Shown here piece after piece: positions 18,255 to 26,744 of a stretch of 64,000 nt of DNA. Source of the stretch: DASXUG01 sp964620425 (lineage in GTDB: Bacteria > Pseudomonadota > Gammaproteobacteria > Burkholderiales > Methylophilaceae); assembly GCA_964620425.1 (NCBI GenBank), contig CAZUGV010000010.1, forward strand, positions 1 through 64,000, in the 5' to 3' direction. The notes beneath the pieces were generated by a model. That model was not told the DNA's origin. It searched no databases and saw only the letters and a list, made by a program, of their open reading frames with translations. Made by a program: the position numbers and the translations under genes. Position 1 is the first letter of the stretch, and each line of letters opens with the position of its first letter.

Positions 18255-18645
18255 CTAGCAAAAAATCTTTTTGGCAAAAATGGTTCTCATGGGCTGGCGT
18301 TAAATAAACCAGCTGCAACCCAGTAAGCCAACAGACAAAATCTGAAAAAGATTTTTTTAAAGCCCCGCAAGGGGCTTTTTTATTGCCTAGCAACTGTATT
18401 TTTGCCCTATAAACAAGCCAACTCCCCCGCGAAATAGCACTAGCAGCAAACCAAGTCTATGACAATTTTTGTCAAAGTAAGTACGGCAGATTCACGCAAC
18501 AGTGCGCATTTTTTTTAGGGCGCGCTACTATGCACTCACTAGGCAAGCAAATGTGTTTCAAGCAATTAAAAACAGCTTTGCCCGATTTGATGACTATTTT
18601 TTGAGATCAATATTAAGGGTTTATTTTTTTACAAAGGAAGCAAAC
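18255..18645. other. Intergenic region with terminator and pilin promoter region
   Basis: About 390 bases. The terminator of the MxaD-like gene is at 18359-18378. A perfect 15-bp palindrome TGACAATTTTTGTCA at 18460-18474 may be a regulator site. The rest leads into the pilin gene. A sigma-54-like GG...GC pair (CGGCAGATTCACGC) is spaced one base short, so I do not call it. Confidence 0.45.
18359..18378 (+). terminator. Terminator of the MxaD-like gene
   Basis: Stem AAAGCCCC / GGGGCTTT with a GCAA tetraloop, followed by a T-rich run. This is a textbook intrinsic terminator about 105 bases after the stop codon. Confidence 0.93.
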
Positions 18646-19113
18646 ATGAACAAGCAAATGAGAAAAGTACAACAAGGTTTTACCTTGATTGAGTTAATGA
18701 TCGTAGTAGCGATTATTGGTATTTTGGCAGCGGTGGCGATTCCTGCTTATTCTGACTACACAGCTAAAGCAAAGGTTGGCAATGCATTAAGTGCCGTAGA
18801 ATCTTTAAAAGCGGCTGTTGCAATGTGTGGTCAAGAAGCGGGCGGTGACTTAACAAATTGCAACACTGCAACGGCAGCTGCCAACATTCCAACCTTTACT
18901 GCTACAAAAGAAGCCGCTTCTGCTACTGTAACAGGTGCGGGCGTTATTGCATTAACGTTGGGAACAATCGGTGGTGGAATAACTGGTGGAGTAATTACGT
19001 TTACACCAACACTACCAGCTAATGGCACATCATTAAAATGGAGAGTTGCTCCCTCAGCTAGCATCACAAATGCAGCTGTTACTGCTCAAATTAACAAACT
19101 AGACCAACCATAA
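18646..19113 (+). CDS. Type IV major pilin (PilA-like)
   Basis: A 155-residue prepilin. The 11-residue leader ends in Gly and the mature protein starts FTLIELMIVVAIIGILAAVAIPAY, with the invariant Glu at mature position 5. That is the PilD cleavage/methylation signature. Two cysteines (C61, C72) lie in the alpha-beta loop rather than at the C-terminus. The globular part is Thr/Ala/Gly-rich. An in-frame ATG at 18502 would add 48 unrelated residues; the ATG at 18646 has an AAAGGAAG ribosome site. It stands alone, away from other pil genes, and is followed by a strong terminator. It could be a fibre pilin for twitching or DNA uptake. Confidence 0.93.
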   Translation: MNKQMRKVQQGFTLIELMIVVAIIGILAAVAIPAYSDYTAKAKVGNALSAVESLKAAVAMCGQEAGGDLTNCNTATAAANIPTFTATKEAASATVTGAGVIALTLGTIGGGITGGVITFTPTLPANGTSLKWRVAPSASITNAAVTAQINKLDQP

Positions 19114-19171
19114 ACTGCTGCAGCTAGCGTAGGGCGTATTTGCAAAGCGTAATACGCCGAACCGCAAAATA

Positions 19172-19208
19172 TCAAAGGGCAGAATAGTTTGAATATTCTG
19201 CCCTTTGA
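19172..19208 (+). terminator. Terminator of the pilin gene
   Basis: A perfect 15-bp stem (TCAAAGGGCAGAATA / TATTCTGCCCTTTGA) with a 7-base loop, followed by CTTTAT. A second, smaller hairpin (GGCGTATT / AATACGCC, 19133-19158) precedes it. Because the stem is symmetric it may also serve the convergent MBL gene. Confidence 0.85.
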
Positions 19209-19228
19209 CTTTATATAACCCCCACACC

Positions 19229-20005
19229 TTAAAACACAAACCCCTGCCCTTGCTTTAACGCTTGCGGCTTAAAACGTAAGCCTTGTGCTGTTACTGCTTG
19301 CGCTATTTCTTGCATAATCTCTTCACCGCCTGTGGGTTTTAAATGGGTGATATAAATTTCCGCATCGCCTTGTAATTGCGTTAAATCTTGCGCTAACTGC
19401 GTGGGCCATAAGTGCTTGGATTGCATTGCCAATGCGCTTTCGGCATTGATATACGAGGTTTCAATCATCACATATTTTAAATTGGCAATTTGATTCACCA
19501 CCGCCCAAAGTTCTGGGCAACTGGTGGTATCGCCCGTAAACACTAAGCTCGCTTGCCCGCTGTTGATTTGATAACCCACCGCTGGCACCACATGATTGGC
19601 GGGTAGCGCGGTAATTTCTCTGCCACCCAATTGCACCACTTCACCCAATTGAATGGTTTGATATTGCATGACAGGCTGGTGCATACTGGGGATTTGGCTA
19701 AAATCTGGCCACAGATGCCAATTAAACAAATGTGTTTTTAGCGCTTGTTGCGTTTCTAGCGTAGCGTAGATGGTGACTGGGGTTTGACGGCGCTCCATTA
19801 CGCTATCGAGCAACAGCGGGAGATAGGCAATATGGTCTAGGTGCGAGTGGGTGATAAAAATATGGTCTATATTGGCGAGTTGCGCAATGGATAAATCGCC
19901 CAAGCCTGTGCCTGCGTCGATAAGTATATCGTCATCCAGCAAAAACGAGGTGGTGCGTAGCCCCCCGCCGATGCCGCCGCTACAGCCCAAGACTGTGAAT
20001 TGCAT
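19229..20005 (-). CDS. MBL-fold metallo-hydrolase (possible class II cyclic-nucleotide phosphodiesterase type)
   Basis: A 258-residue metallo-beta-lactamase fold protein. The zinc motif THSHLDH has H53, H55, D57 and H58. Other metal ligands lie in LPANHVVPAVGY, VFTGDTTSCPELW and YITHLKP. The N-terminus FTVLGCSGGIGGGLRTTSFLLDDDILIDAGTG resembles class II 3',5'-cyclic-nucleotide phosphodiesterases and RNase Z-like hydrolases. The substrate cannot be assigned. It is divergent from the esterase gene at 20148. Confidence 0.85.
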   Translation of the reverse strand: MQFTVLGCSGGIGGGLRTTSFLLDDDILIDAGTGLGDLSIAQLANIDHIFITHSHLDHIAYLPLLLDSVMERRQTPVTIYATLETQQALKTHLFNWHLWPDFSQIPSMHQPVMQYQTIQLGEVVQLGGREITALPANHVVPAVGYQINSGQASLVFTGDTTSCPELWAVVNQIANLKYVMIETSYINAESALAMQSKHLWPTQLAQDLTQLQGDAEIYITHLKPTGGEEIMQEIAQAVTAQGLRFKPQALKQGQGFVF

Positions 20006-20147
20006 TTAAACCCCTTTTCCCCGCTTAATACATATGATTAAGATTTGTTCTAATTGTTTGCATAAAGTATAGCCTAAGCGCTTGGTTTTTAATATCATCT
20101 TGGGCTGATGTAAGTCTGATTTAATTTTGATTGTTAGGATTTGAAAT

Positions 20148-20813
20148 ATGCACAGCCACACTAGCTTAGAAAGCGTTGTTATCGAAACCTCGCAACCCAT
20201 CCACGCGAGTGTGATTTGGTTGCACGGCTTGGGGGCGGATGGGCATGATTTTGAGCCTGTGGTGCAGATGTTAAAAATCCCCAATACGCGCTTTATTTTG
20301 CCGCATGCGCCGCATATGCCGATTACCGCAAACAATGGCTACGAGATGCCAGGCTGGTATGACATTATTGCTTTTGGCGGCAACAGCAAAGAAGATGAAG
20401 CTGGCATTCGGGCCACACAACAAAAAATTGAGGGGCTGATTGCGCAGGAAATAGCACGCGGCATCCCCAGTAAAAAAATTGCATTGGTGGGGTTTTCGCA
20501 AGGTGGCGCCATTGCGCTACAAACAGGCTTGCGCCACGCCGAACCTTTGGCGGGCATTTTGGCACTTTCTACTTATTTAGCCTTAGAAAGCTCACTCGCC
20601 GCTGAAGCTAGCCCTGCAAACAAAAATATCCCCATTTTTATGGCGCATGGCACGGTGGATAATGTGGTGCCGTATGCGCGTGGAGAGCGTTCTTTACATG
20701 CGTTGAAAACCAATGGTTACACGGTGGATTGGCATGAATATCCGATGGCACACACAGTCAGCATGGAAGAGATTAGCGATATACGCGATTTCTTAAACAA
20801 AATTCTGCGTTAA
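20148..20813 (+). CDS. Alpha/beta hydrolase, carboxylesterase/phospholipase family
   Basis: A 221-residue cytoplasmic esterase of the Abhydrolase_2 (EstB/acyl-protein thioesterase-like) family. The oxyanion region is VIWLHGLGADGHDFEP. The nucleophile elbow GFSQGG has Ser117; the catalytic Asp171 is in AHGTVDNVVP and His202 in MAHTVSMEE. The PHAPHMPITANNGYEMPGWYD segment is typical for the family. The natural substrate is unknown. It is monocistronic or reads towards xseB 49 bases later. Confidence 0.92.
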   Translation: MHSHTSLESVVIETSQPIHASVIWLHGLGADGHDFEPVVQMLKIPNTRFILPHAPHMPITANNGYEMPGWYDIIAFGGNSKEDEAGIRATQQKIEGLIAQEIARGIPSKKIALVGFSQGGAIALQTGLRHAEPLAGILALSTYLALESSLAAEASPANKNIPIFMAHGTVDNVVPYARGERSLHALKTNGYTVDWHEYPMAHTVSMEEISDIRDFLNKILR

Positions 20814-20834
20814 ATATTGCACGTTTTGGCTGTT

Positions 20835-20856
20835 TTTTAACCCGAATGGGTTAAAA
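20835..20856. promoter_or_regulatory. Palindrome just upstream of xseB
   Basis: A 9-bp perfect inverted repeat (TTTTAACCC-GAAT-GGGTTAAAA) ends 6 bases before the xseB ATG. It contains the TAAAAT hexamer that could be the -10 element. No U-tract follows, so it is not a terminator. An operator or a translation-controlling hairpin is possible. Confidence 0.35.
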
Positions 20857-20862
20857 TAGCGG

Positions 20863-21156
20863 ATGGTTAAAAAAACACAACAAGCCGAAATGGCGCTCGG
20901 CGATTCCCAATCAATATTGCATGAATCCGCAGCCACAATGACAGCGGACACCAGCTTTGAAAATGCGATCAAAGAGTTAGAATCTATCGTCAGCCAGATG
21001 GAATCTAACCAATTACCGCTTGAGCAATCACTTTCTGCCTTTAAACGCGGTACTGCGTTGTTGCAATTTTGTCAGCAAACCCTAAACAATGTGGAGCAGC
21101 AAGTGCGTATTTTAAATGATGCGCAACAACTGCAACCCTACTCCAATGACGATTAA
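20863..21156 (+). CDS. xseB: Exodeoxyribonuclease VII small subunit
   Basis: A 97-residue protein. The XseB core is SFENAIKELESIVSQMESNQ followed by LPLEQSLSAFKRGTALLQ (about 32-67), the two-helix coiled coil that wraps XseA. The complex degrades single-stranded DNA. The start is uncertain: the ATG at 20863 lacks a ribosome site and may give a nearly leaderless message. An ATG at 20938 (MTADTSFENA) would also give a complete core. It is the first gene of the xseB-ispA-dxs run, the order seen in many proteobacteria. Confidence 0.93.
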   Translation: MVKKTQQAEMALGDSQSILHESAATMTADTSFENAIKELESIVSQMESNQLPLEQSLSAFKRGTALLQFCQQTLNNVEQQVRILNDAQQLQPYSNDD

Positions 21157-21164
21157 ATACTGAA

Positions 21165-22064
21165 ATGAGTGACTTTAAAGCATGGTCGATCTCCATACAG
21201 GCGCGTATGGAGCAAGTGTTAGATGGCTATTTGCCAGCGACAAACATAGCCCCGCAACGCTTGCATGAAGCAATGCGCTATTCTATTTTGGGCGGGGGCA
21301 AGCGTGTACGCGCCCTGCTGGCTTATGCGGCCGCTGAGTTTTGTCACAAAAGCACGGTGGACTTAAGCCAGACCGATGCAGCAGCAGCGGCTGTTGAAAT
21401 AATCCACGCCTATTCATTAGTGCATGACGATATGCCGTGTATGGATGACGACGATTTGCGTCGCGGCAAGCCTTCTTGCCACAAACAATATGATGATGCC
21501 ACCGCTTTACTGGTGGGTGATGCCTTGCAATCACTCGCATTTCAGGTGATTTCTACTGTTGAAACTGATATTAGCACGCGTCACCAATTAGCAATGGTGA
21601 ACATTCTTGCTATTGCCAGCGGTTCACGCGGCATGGCGGGCGGGCAAGCGATAGATCTTGCCAGCGTGGGGCAAAGCCTCACCCAAACCGAGTTGGAGCA
21701 TATGCATATCCACAAAACAGGCGCGTTGATACGTGCTGCCGTTTTATTGGGGGGCTATAGCGCTGGCGATGTAGAGGATGCACGTATTACTGCGATTGAC
21801 CACTATGCGCAAAATATTGGCCTAGCGTTTCAAGTGGTGGATGATATTTTAGATACTGAAGCCGACACCGCCACCCTAGGTAAAACCGCTGGCAAAGATG
21901 CCATGAGCAACAAGCCGACTTATGTCACCATTTTAGGTTTGCCACGCGCTAAAGCACTGGCACAAGAACTCTACAACAACGCCACTCAGCCGCTTGCCAA
22001 GTATGGCGATGAGGCACAACGCCTGCAACAATTAGCGCAGTTTATTACGCAGCGCGGATTTTAA
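21165..22064 (+). CDS. ispA: Farnesyl diphosphate synthase (polyprenyl synthetase)
   Basis: A 299-residue prenyltransferase that condenses IPP with DMAPP and GPP to farnesyl diphosphate. The first aspartate-rich motif is VHDDMPCMDDDDLRRG, with the two-residue insertion typical of bacterial FPP synthases. The second is FQVVDDILD. Lysine/arginine substrate residues are in LGGGKRVRALLAYA and GKDAMSNKPTYV. It lies 8 bases after xseB and 9 bases before dxs, clearly one operon. Confidence 0.96.
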   Translation: MSDFKAWSISIQARMEQVLDGYLPATNIAPQRLHEAMRYSILGGGKRVRALLAYAAAEFCHKSTVDLSQTDAAAAAVEIIHAYSLVHDDMPCMDDDDLRRGKPSCHKQYDDATALLVGDALQSLAFQVISTVETDISTRHQLAMVNILAIASGSRGMAGGQAIDLASVGQSLTQTELEHMHIHKTGALIRAAVLLGGYSAGDVEDARITAIDHYAQNIGLAFQVVDDILDTEADTATLGKTAGKDAMSNKPTYVTILGLPRAKALAQELYNNATQPLAKYGDEAQRLQQLAQFITQRGF

Positions 22065-22073
22065 ACGATTGTT

Positions 22074-23930
22074 ATGTATCCACTATTAGACACCATTCAC
22101 TCACCAACCGAGCTACGTAAGCTAGACCGCAAACAGTTGCCAGAACTAGCGGAGCAACTACGTGCATTTATTCTGGATAGCGTTTCGCAAACGGGCGGGC
22201 ATTTATCATCGAACTTAGGCGTGGTTGAGTTAACAATTGCATTACACTACATTTACGATACCCCTGAAGACCGCTTGGTATGGGATGTAGGTCACCAAAC
22301 CTATCCGCATAAAATTTTAACGGGCAGACGCGCCTCCATGGCGGAATTACGCAAACCCAACGGCATTGCAGGTTTTCCGCGCCGTAATGAAAGCGAGTTT
22401 GATACGTTTGGCACGGGTCACTCCAGCACCTCAATTTCTGCCGCATTAGGCATGGCTGTGGCAGCCAAACTAAGCGGCTCTGAACGGCGCTCTGTCGCCA
22501 TTATCGGTGATGGCGCAATGACTGCAGGCATGGCGTTTGAAGCGCTCAACAACGCAGGGGCGATGGATGCTAATTTATTGGTGGTGCTCAACGATAATGA
22601 TATGTCGATTTCACCGAATGTCGGCGCATTGCAAAACTATTTAGCGCGTTTGCTTTCTGGGCGCTTTTACGACAGTGTGCGCCGTTCTGGCGAAATGGTA
22701 CTAGGCGTAGTGCCACCCATGCTGGAATTTGCAAAGCGCGCGGAAGAACACGTTAAAGGCATGATGACGCCAGGTACTTTGTTTGAAGAGTTTGGCTTTA
22801 ACTATATCGGGCCAATTGATGGGCACAATTTAGATACGTTGCTCGCTACACTTAGCAATATCCGCCAACTCAAAGGTTCGCAATTTTTACATGTAGTGAC
22901 GCAAAAAGGTCATGGCTTTAAGCCTGCAGAACAAAACCCCGGAAAATTCCACGGGGTAGGAAAATTTGACCCCAGCAATGGGCAATCCATTAGCAGTGCC
23001 AGCAAAAAAACCTACACACAAGTGTTTAGCGATTGGTTGGTGGACATGGCGGAGCAAGATGAACGCTTAATTGGCATCACCCCTGCCATGTGTGACGGTT
23101 CTGGCTTAAACGCTTTTGCTGAAAAGTACCCTAAACGCTACTTTGATGTAGGCATTGCCGAACAACACGCGCTTACTTTCGCAGCGGGAATGGCGTGTGA
23201 TGGACTAAAACCAGTGGTGGCGATTTACTCTACGTTTTTACAACGCGCGTATGACCAACTGATACACGATATTGCCCTGCAAAATCTACCTGTGGTATTT
23301 GCCATTGACCGTGCAGGCTTGGTGGGCGCAGACGGCCCAACACATGCAGGTAGCTTCGACTTAACCTTTTTACGCTGTATACCCAATATAGTGGTGATGG
23401 CGCCTGCGGATGAAAACGAATGCAGGCAAATGCTGTACACCGCTTTTCAACATAATGGACCAACCGCTGTGCGTTATCCGCGTGGCTCTGGTACTGGTGT
23501 AAAACCGCAAAAAACCATGAAAGCTTTGGCGCTAGGCAAAGGCGAAATCTGCCGCCAAGCTAGCAGCAACGCCACCAAAAAAATCGCCATTTTAGCGTTT
23601 GGTAGCATGGTTGTACCTTCACTTGAAGCCGCAGAGAAACTCGATGCAACAGTCGCCAATATGCGCTTTGTAAAACCGATTGATGAAGCCCTTATCCGCG
23701 AATTAGCCGCCACGCACAGCTTACTGATCACCGTTGAAGAAAACGCCATTATGGGCGGCGCTGGCGCGGCTGTGATGGAGTTTATGCAAGCCAATAACCT
23801 CCACACAGAAATTATTTGCTTAGGTCTGCCCGATACTTTTATTGAACACGGCGTACATGAAACCATGTTGGCAGAATGCGGTCTCAACGCTTCAGGCATT
23901 ATTGCCGCAATTGAGAAAAAATTAACCTAG
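22074..23930 (+). CDS. dxs: 1-deoxy-D-xylulose-5-phosphate synthase
   Basis: A 618-residue ThDP enzyme that makes DXP from pyruvate and glyceraldehyde 3-phosphate. This is the entry step of the MEP isoprenoid pathway and also supplies thiamine and pyridoxal synthesis. Signatures are HLSSNLGVVELTIALHY, WDVGHQTYPHKILTGR, the ThDP motif GDGAMTAGMAFEALNNAG ... NDNDMSIS, DVGIAEQHALTFAAGMA, and the C-terminal transketolase domain ending LGLPDTFIEHG. The length is normal. It ends the xseB-ispA-dxs operon. Confidence 0.98.
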   Translation: MYPLLDTIHSPTELRKLDRKQLPELAEQLRAFILDSVSQTGGHLSSNLGVVELTIALHYIYDTPEDRLVWDVGHQTYPHKILTGRRASMAELRKPNGIAGFPRRNESEFDTFGTGHSSTSISAALGMAVAAKLSGSERRSVAIIGDGAMTAGMAFEALNNAGAMDANLLVVLNDNDMSISPNVGALQNYLARLLSGRFYDSVRRSGEMVLGVVPPMLEFAKRAEEHVKGMMTPGTLFEEFGFNYIGPIDGHNLDTLLATLSNIRQLKGSQFLHVVTQKGHGFKPAEQNPGKFHGVGKFDPSNGQSISSASKKTYTQVFSDWLVDMAEQDERLIGITPAMCDGSGLNAFAEKYPKRYFDVGIAEQHALTFAAGMACDGLKPVVAIYSTFLQRAYDQLIHDIALQNLPVVFAIDRAGLVGADGPTHAGSFDLTFLRCIPNIVVMAPADENECRQMLYTAFQHNGPTAVRYPRGSGTGVKPQKTMKALALGKGEICRQASSNATKKIAILAFGSMVVPSLEAAEKLDATVANMRFVKPIDEALIRELAATHSLLITVEENAIMGGAGAAVMEFMQANNLHTEIICLGLPDTFIEHGVHETMLAECGLNASGIIAAIEKKLT

Positions 23931-23975
23931 TAGTATACTCAAGTATTAAGTATACGCATCATAAAGAGAAAACGC

Positions 23976-24776
23976 ATGAATCAAGCCAATGATTTACCCA
24001 TTGAAGATGTACAAAACACGCCTGACGTAAGGCATTTAGCGATTGATAAAGTCGGCATTAAATCAATCCGTCACCCAGTCAAGGTCAAAGACAAAACAGG
24101 CGGCGTGCAACACACGGTAGCCATGTTTGATATGTATGTGCATTTGCCGCACAACTTCAAAGGCACGCATATGTCGCGCTTTGTTGAGATTCTCAACATG
24201 AACGAGCGTGAGATTTCGATAGAATCTTTCGAGACCATTTTGCGTGAAATGGTGAAACGCCTTGAGGCGGAATCTGGCTATGTGGAAATGCGCTTCCCAT
24301 ACTTTATCAACAAAGCAGCCCCTATTTCTGGCGTGCAAAGCTTGCTCGATTACGAAGTGAGCTTTATTGGCGAAATTAAACAAGGTAAATTTGATATTAC
24401 CGTTAAAGTGCTGGTACCAGTGACTAGCCTTTGCCCTTGCTCGAAAAAAATCTCCGATTACGGCGCGCACAATCAACGTTCACACGTCACTGTCACCGCC
24501 TTGATTAACGACTTTATCTGGGTCGAAGAAATTATCCGCATGGTTGAAGAGCAAGCCTCATGCGAGTTATACGGCCTACTTAAACGCCCAGATGAAAAAT
24601 ATGTGACTGAACGCGCTTACGACAACCCAAAATTTGTGGAAGACATGGTGCGCGATGTAGCCGCTAAACTGAATGATGAAAAACGCATTGACAAGTTTGT
24701 GGTTGAGTCTGAAAATTTTGAGTCTATTCACAACCATAGCGCATACGCCCTCATTGAGAAGGACAAACGCATTTAA
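23976..24776 (+). CDS. folE2: GTP cyclohydrolase FolE2 (type IB)
   Basis: A 266-residue enzyme of the GCYH-IB family. It makes 7,8-dihydroneopterin triphosphate for folate and queuosine synthesis. It can use metals other than zinc, so the family is often associated with zinc limitation. Signatures are VAMFDMYVHLPHNFKGTHMSRFVEIL and VPVTSLCPCSKKISDYGAHNQRSHV, with the metal-binding Cys. The C-terminus FESIHNHSAYALIEKDKRI is repeated as a diverged stub 62 bases downstream (24838-24900). I see no Zur-box-like palindrome immediately upstream. Confidence 0.96.
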   Translation: MNQANDLPIEDVQNTPDVRHLAIDKVGIKSIRHPVKVKDKTGGVQHTVAMFDMYVHLPHNFKGTHMSRFVEILNMNEREISIESFETILREMVKRLEAESGYVEMRFPYFINKAAPISGVQSLLDYEVSFIGEIKQGKFDITVKVLVPVTSLCPCSKKISDYGAHNQRSHVTVTALINDFIWVEEIIRMVEEQASCELYGLLKRPDEKYVTERAYDNPKFVEDMVRDVAAKLNDEKRIDKFVVESENFESIHNHSAYALIEKDKRI

Positions 24777-24837
24777 CCAATGTGTGTTGGCAAAAATTAA
24801 TTGCAGGCTAACCTTTAGGTTATGCCGAAGCTAAAGT

Positions 24838-24900
24838 TTCGAATCTATACACAATCACTCAGCTTATGCGTTGATTGAACAAGATAAACGCATAAACTAA
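24838..24900 (+). pseudogene. 3' stub of a second, diverged folE2
   Basis: Reading from 24838 gives FESIHNHSAYALIEQDKRIN then stop. It matches the last 19 residues of the intact FolE2 with one change (K to Q) and one added residue. At codon level, of 19 aligned codons 5 are identical, 13 differ synonymously and 1 changes the residue. This is what a homolog long kept under purifying selection looks like, not a fresh tandem copy. Similarity stops upstream of 24838. Its stop overlaps the LysR gene's stop region. Confidence 0.82.
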
Positions 24901-25853
24901 CGACCAACCTCTCCACTTGCTGCAAACCTCTTATAGCAGCAAGTGGTGTTATACCGTTCTTGTTCTCTAGCAAACAACTCCGCCGCCCAATCCACAAACA
25001 CGCGCACATTGGCAGATAAATGCCGATTCTGCAAATACACAATATAAGCCGTAGAGGTTTCAGCAGGAAAATCTTGCAAGATGCGAATAAGGTTACCGTT
25101 GGCAACATCGTTTCTTGCGCTGATATAAGGCAGTTGCGCAATACCCAGCCCTGCTAAGGTGGCTTCTAAACAGGCATTAATATCATTCAAAGCAATTTTT
25201 CGACTGCCTGCATGGTTCACTACAGCTCCATCCTGCATATAGCGCAAGCCTGTTACTCTTCCCGTTCTTGGTGAAATGGAGTGAATCACATGATGCTCAG
25301 CTAAATCTTGCAGTGTTTTTGGTGTGCCATAACGCTCTAAATATAATGGGCTGGCACAAGTGATTGGGCTCGTTTCAATCAACTTACGTGCGACTAAAGA
25401 TTCATCAATCGGCATGCCGCCGCGGATAGCGCAATCTATGCCTTCCTGCAATAAATCTACGGTGCGGTCGGTACAACCTAACTCCAAATCTATCTCAGGG
25501 TAGCGGCTTAAAAAATCATGTAAATTGGGGATTAATATCTGCTTGGCAATCGTCAGCGAAGTATCTATGCGTAAACGCCCGCGATAAACTTGGCGAGACT
25601 GCGTTAATGCGGATTCTGCATGCTCTAACTCACTCAGCAAGCGTAAAGCATGTTCATAATAAACTGCACCATCTGTCGTTGTGCTGACCTGGCGCGTGGT
25701 GCGATGTAATAATTTAACGTTTAGTCTCTTTTCTAAAGCCGCCACCTGTGCTGATAACGTCGCCTTAGGGATATTCAATGAAACCGCAGCTTGAGTAAAG
25801 CTCTTTAGCTCAACCACCCGGGTAAAAGCGAGCATGGTATCGAATCTATCCAT
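24897..25853 (-). CDS. LysR-family transcriptional regulator
   Basis: A 318-residue regulator. The N-terminal winged helix-turn-helix is MLAFTRVVELKSFTQAAVSLNIPKATLSAQVAALEKRL. The effector-binding domain starts near residue 90 (GRLRIDTSLTIAKQILIPNL). It belongs to the large CrgA/AphB-like group that regulates oxidoreductase genes. It is divergent from the SDR gene at 25968, with a 114-base shared promoter region, so it probably controls the SDR-MDR-DUF2798 operon. The inducer is unknown. The C-terminus is slightly long and basic (YNTTCCYKRFAASGEVGR). Confidence 0.9.
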   Translation of the reverse strand: MDRFDTMLAFTRVVELKSFTQAAVSLNIPKATLSAQVAALEKRLNVKLLHRTTRQVSTTTDGAVYYEHALRLLSELEHAESALTQSRQVYRGRLRIDTSLTIAKQILIPNLHDFLSRYPEIDLELGCTDRTVDLLQEGIDCAIRGGMPIDESLVARKLIETSPITCASPLYLERYGTPKTLQDLAEHHVIHSISPRTGRVTGLRYMQDGAVVNHAGSRKIALNDINACLEATLAGLGIAQLPYISARNDVANGNLIRILQDFPAETSTAYIVYLQNRHLSANVRVFVDWAAELFAREQERYNTTCCYKRFAASGEVGR

Positions 25854-25967
25854 CTTAATTATCCAATAAAATTGAACAGTGTTTCCAATAATAGCTTATT
25901 TATCTTAATTTAGCAGAACAATATACTGCACTCACTTAACTCACTTTAACAAACAAGGAGCAATATC

Positions 25968-26714
25968 ATGAGTCAAAAATTAGCAGGTAAAGTCGCGGTT
26001 GTTACGGGCGCATCTAAAGGTTTAGGTGCCAGTGCAGCCAAATATTTAGCGGCCGAAGGTGCATCAGTAGTAGTCAATTACGCAAAAAGCCAAGCTGCGG
26101 CAGAAAGCGTGGTGGCAGATATTGTGGGGGCTGGGGGCAAAGCCATTGCAGTAAAGGCCGATATTTCAAACCAAGAAGATATTGTGCGTTTATTTGCCGC
26201 CACCAAAAATACTTTTGGCACGGTGGATGTGCTGGTCAATAATGCGGGTATTTACCAACCCGCACCACTGGCCGACATTACCCCAGAAAACTTTCATCAG
26301 CAAATTGATTTAAACGTACTTGGTTTGTTATTAACCACGCAAGAAGCCGTTAAACACTTTAACTCAGCAGGTGGCAGCATCATCAACATTAGCTCACTCG
26401 TCAGCACCTTGGGCATTCCTGATCTAGCCGTTTACAACTCAACCAAAGCCGCTGTGGATGCAATTACCCGCACACTAGCAAAAGAGTTGGCTGGTCGTAA
26501 AATTCGCGTCAATTCCATCAACCCTGGCATGGTAGAAACTGAAGGTCTGCATGAAACTGGGTTTATTCAAAATAGCACACATATGGCATCCATGACGCCA
26601 TTAGGCCGCATCGGTCAGCCTGAAGATATTTCACCAGCCGTGGTGTTTTTTGCCTCACAAGACTCATCTTGGATTACGGGCGAGACTTTATTTATTACGG
26701 GCGGATTACGCTAA
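25968..26714 (+). CDS. Short-chain dehydrogenase/reductase
   Basis: A 248-residue classical SDR. The cofactor motif TGASKGLG is at 13-20, NNAG at 91-94, and the catalytic Ser (about 142), Tyr156 and Lys160 (AVYNSTK) are present. The C-terminal GRIGQPEDISPAVVFFASQDSSWITGETLFITGG is typical of 3-oxoacyl-ACP-reductase-like SDRs. It is the first gene of an operon with an MDR reductase and a DUF2798 protein, divergent from a LysR regulator. This arrangement is typical of small-molecule or quinone detoxification units. The substrate is unknown. Confidence 0.92.
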   Translation: MSQKLAGKVAVVTGASKGLGASAAKYLAAEGASVVVNYAKSQAAAESVVADIVGAGGKAIAVKADISNQEDIVRLFAATKNTFGTVDVLVNNAGIYQPAPLADITPENFHQQIDLNVLGLLLTTQEAVKHFNSAGGSIINISSLVSTLGIPDLAVYNSTKAAVDAITRTLAKELAGRKIRVNSINPGMVETEGLHETGFIQNSTHMASMTPLGRIGQPEDISPAVVFFASQDSSWITGETLFITGGLR

Positions 26715-26744
26715 ACTATCAACCATTCGTCATTAGGAAGAAAT

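Noticed and set aside
18480..18520. Sigma-54 promoter for the pilin
   Set aside because: The GG and GC dinucleotides are spaced one base too close, so the consensus is not met.
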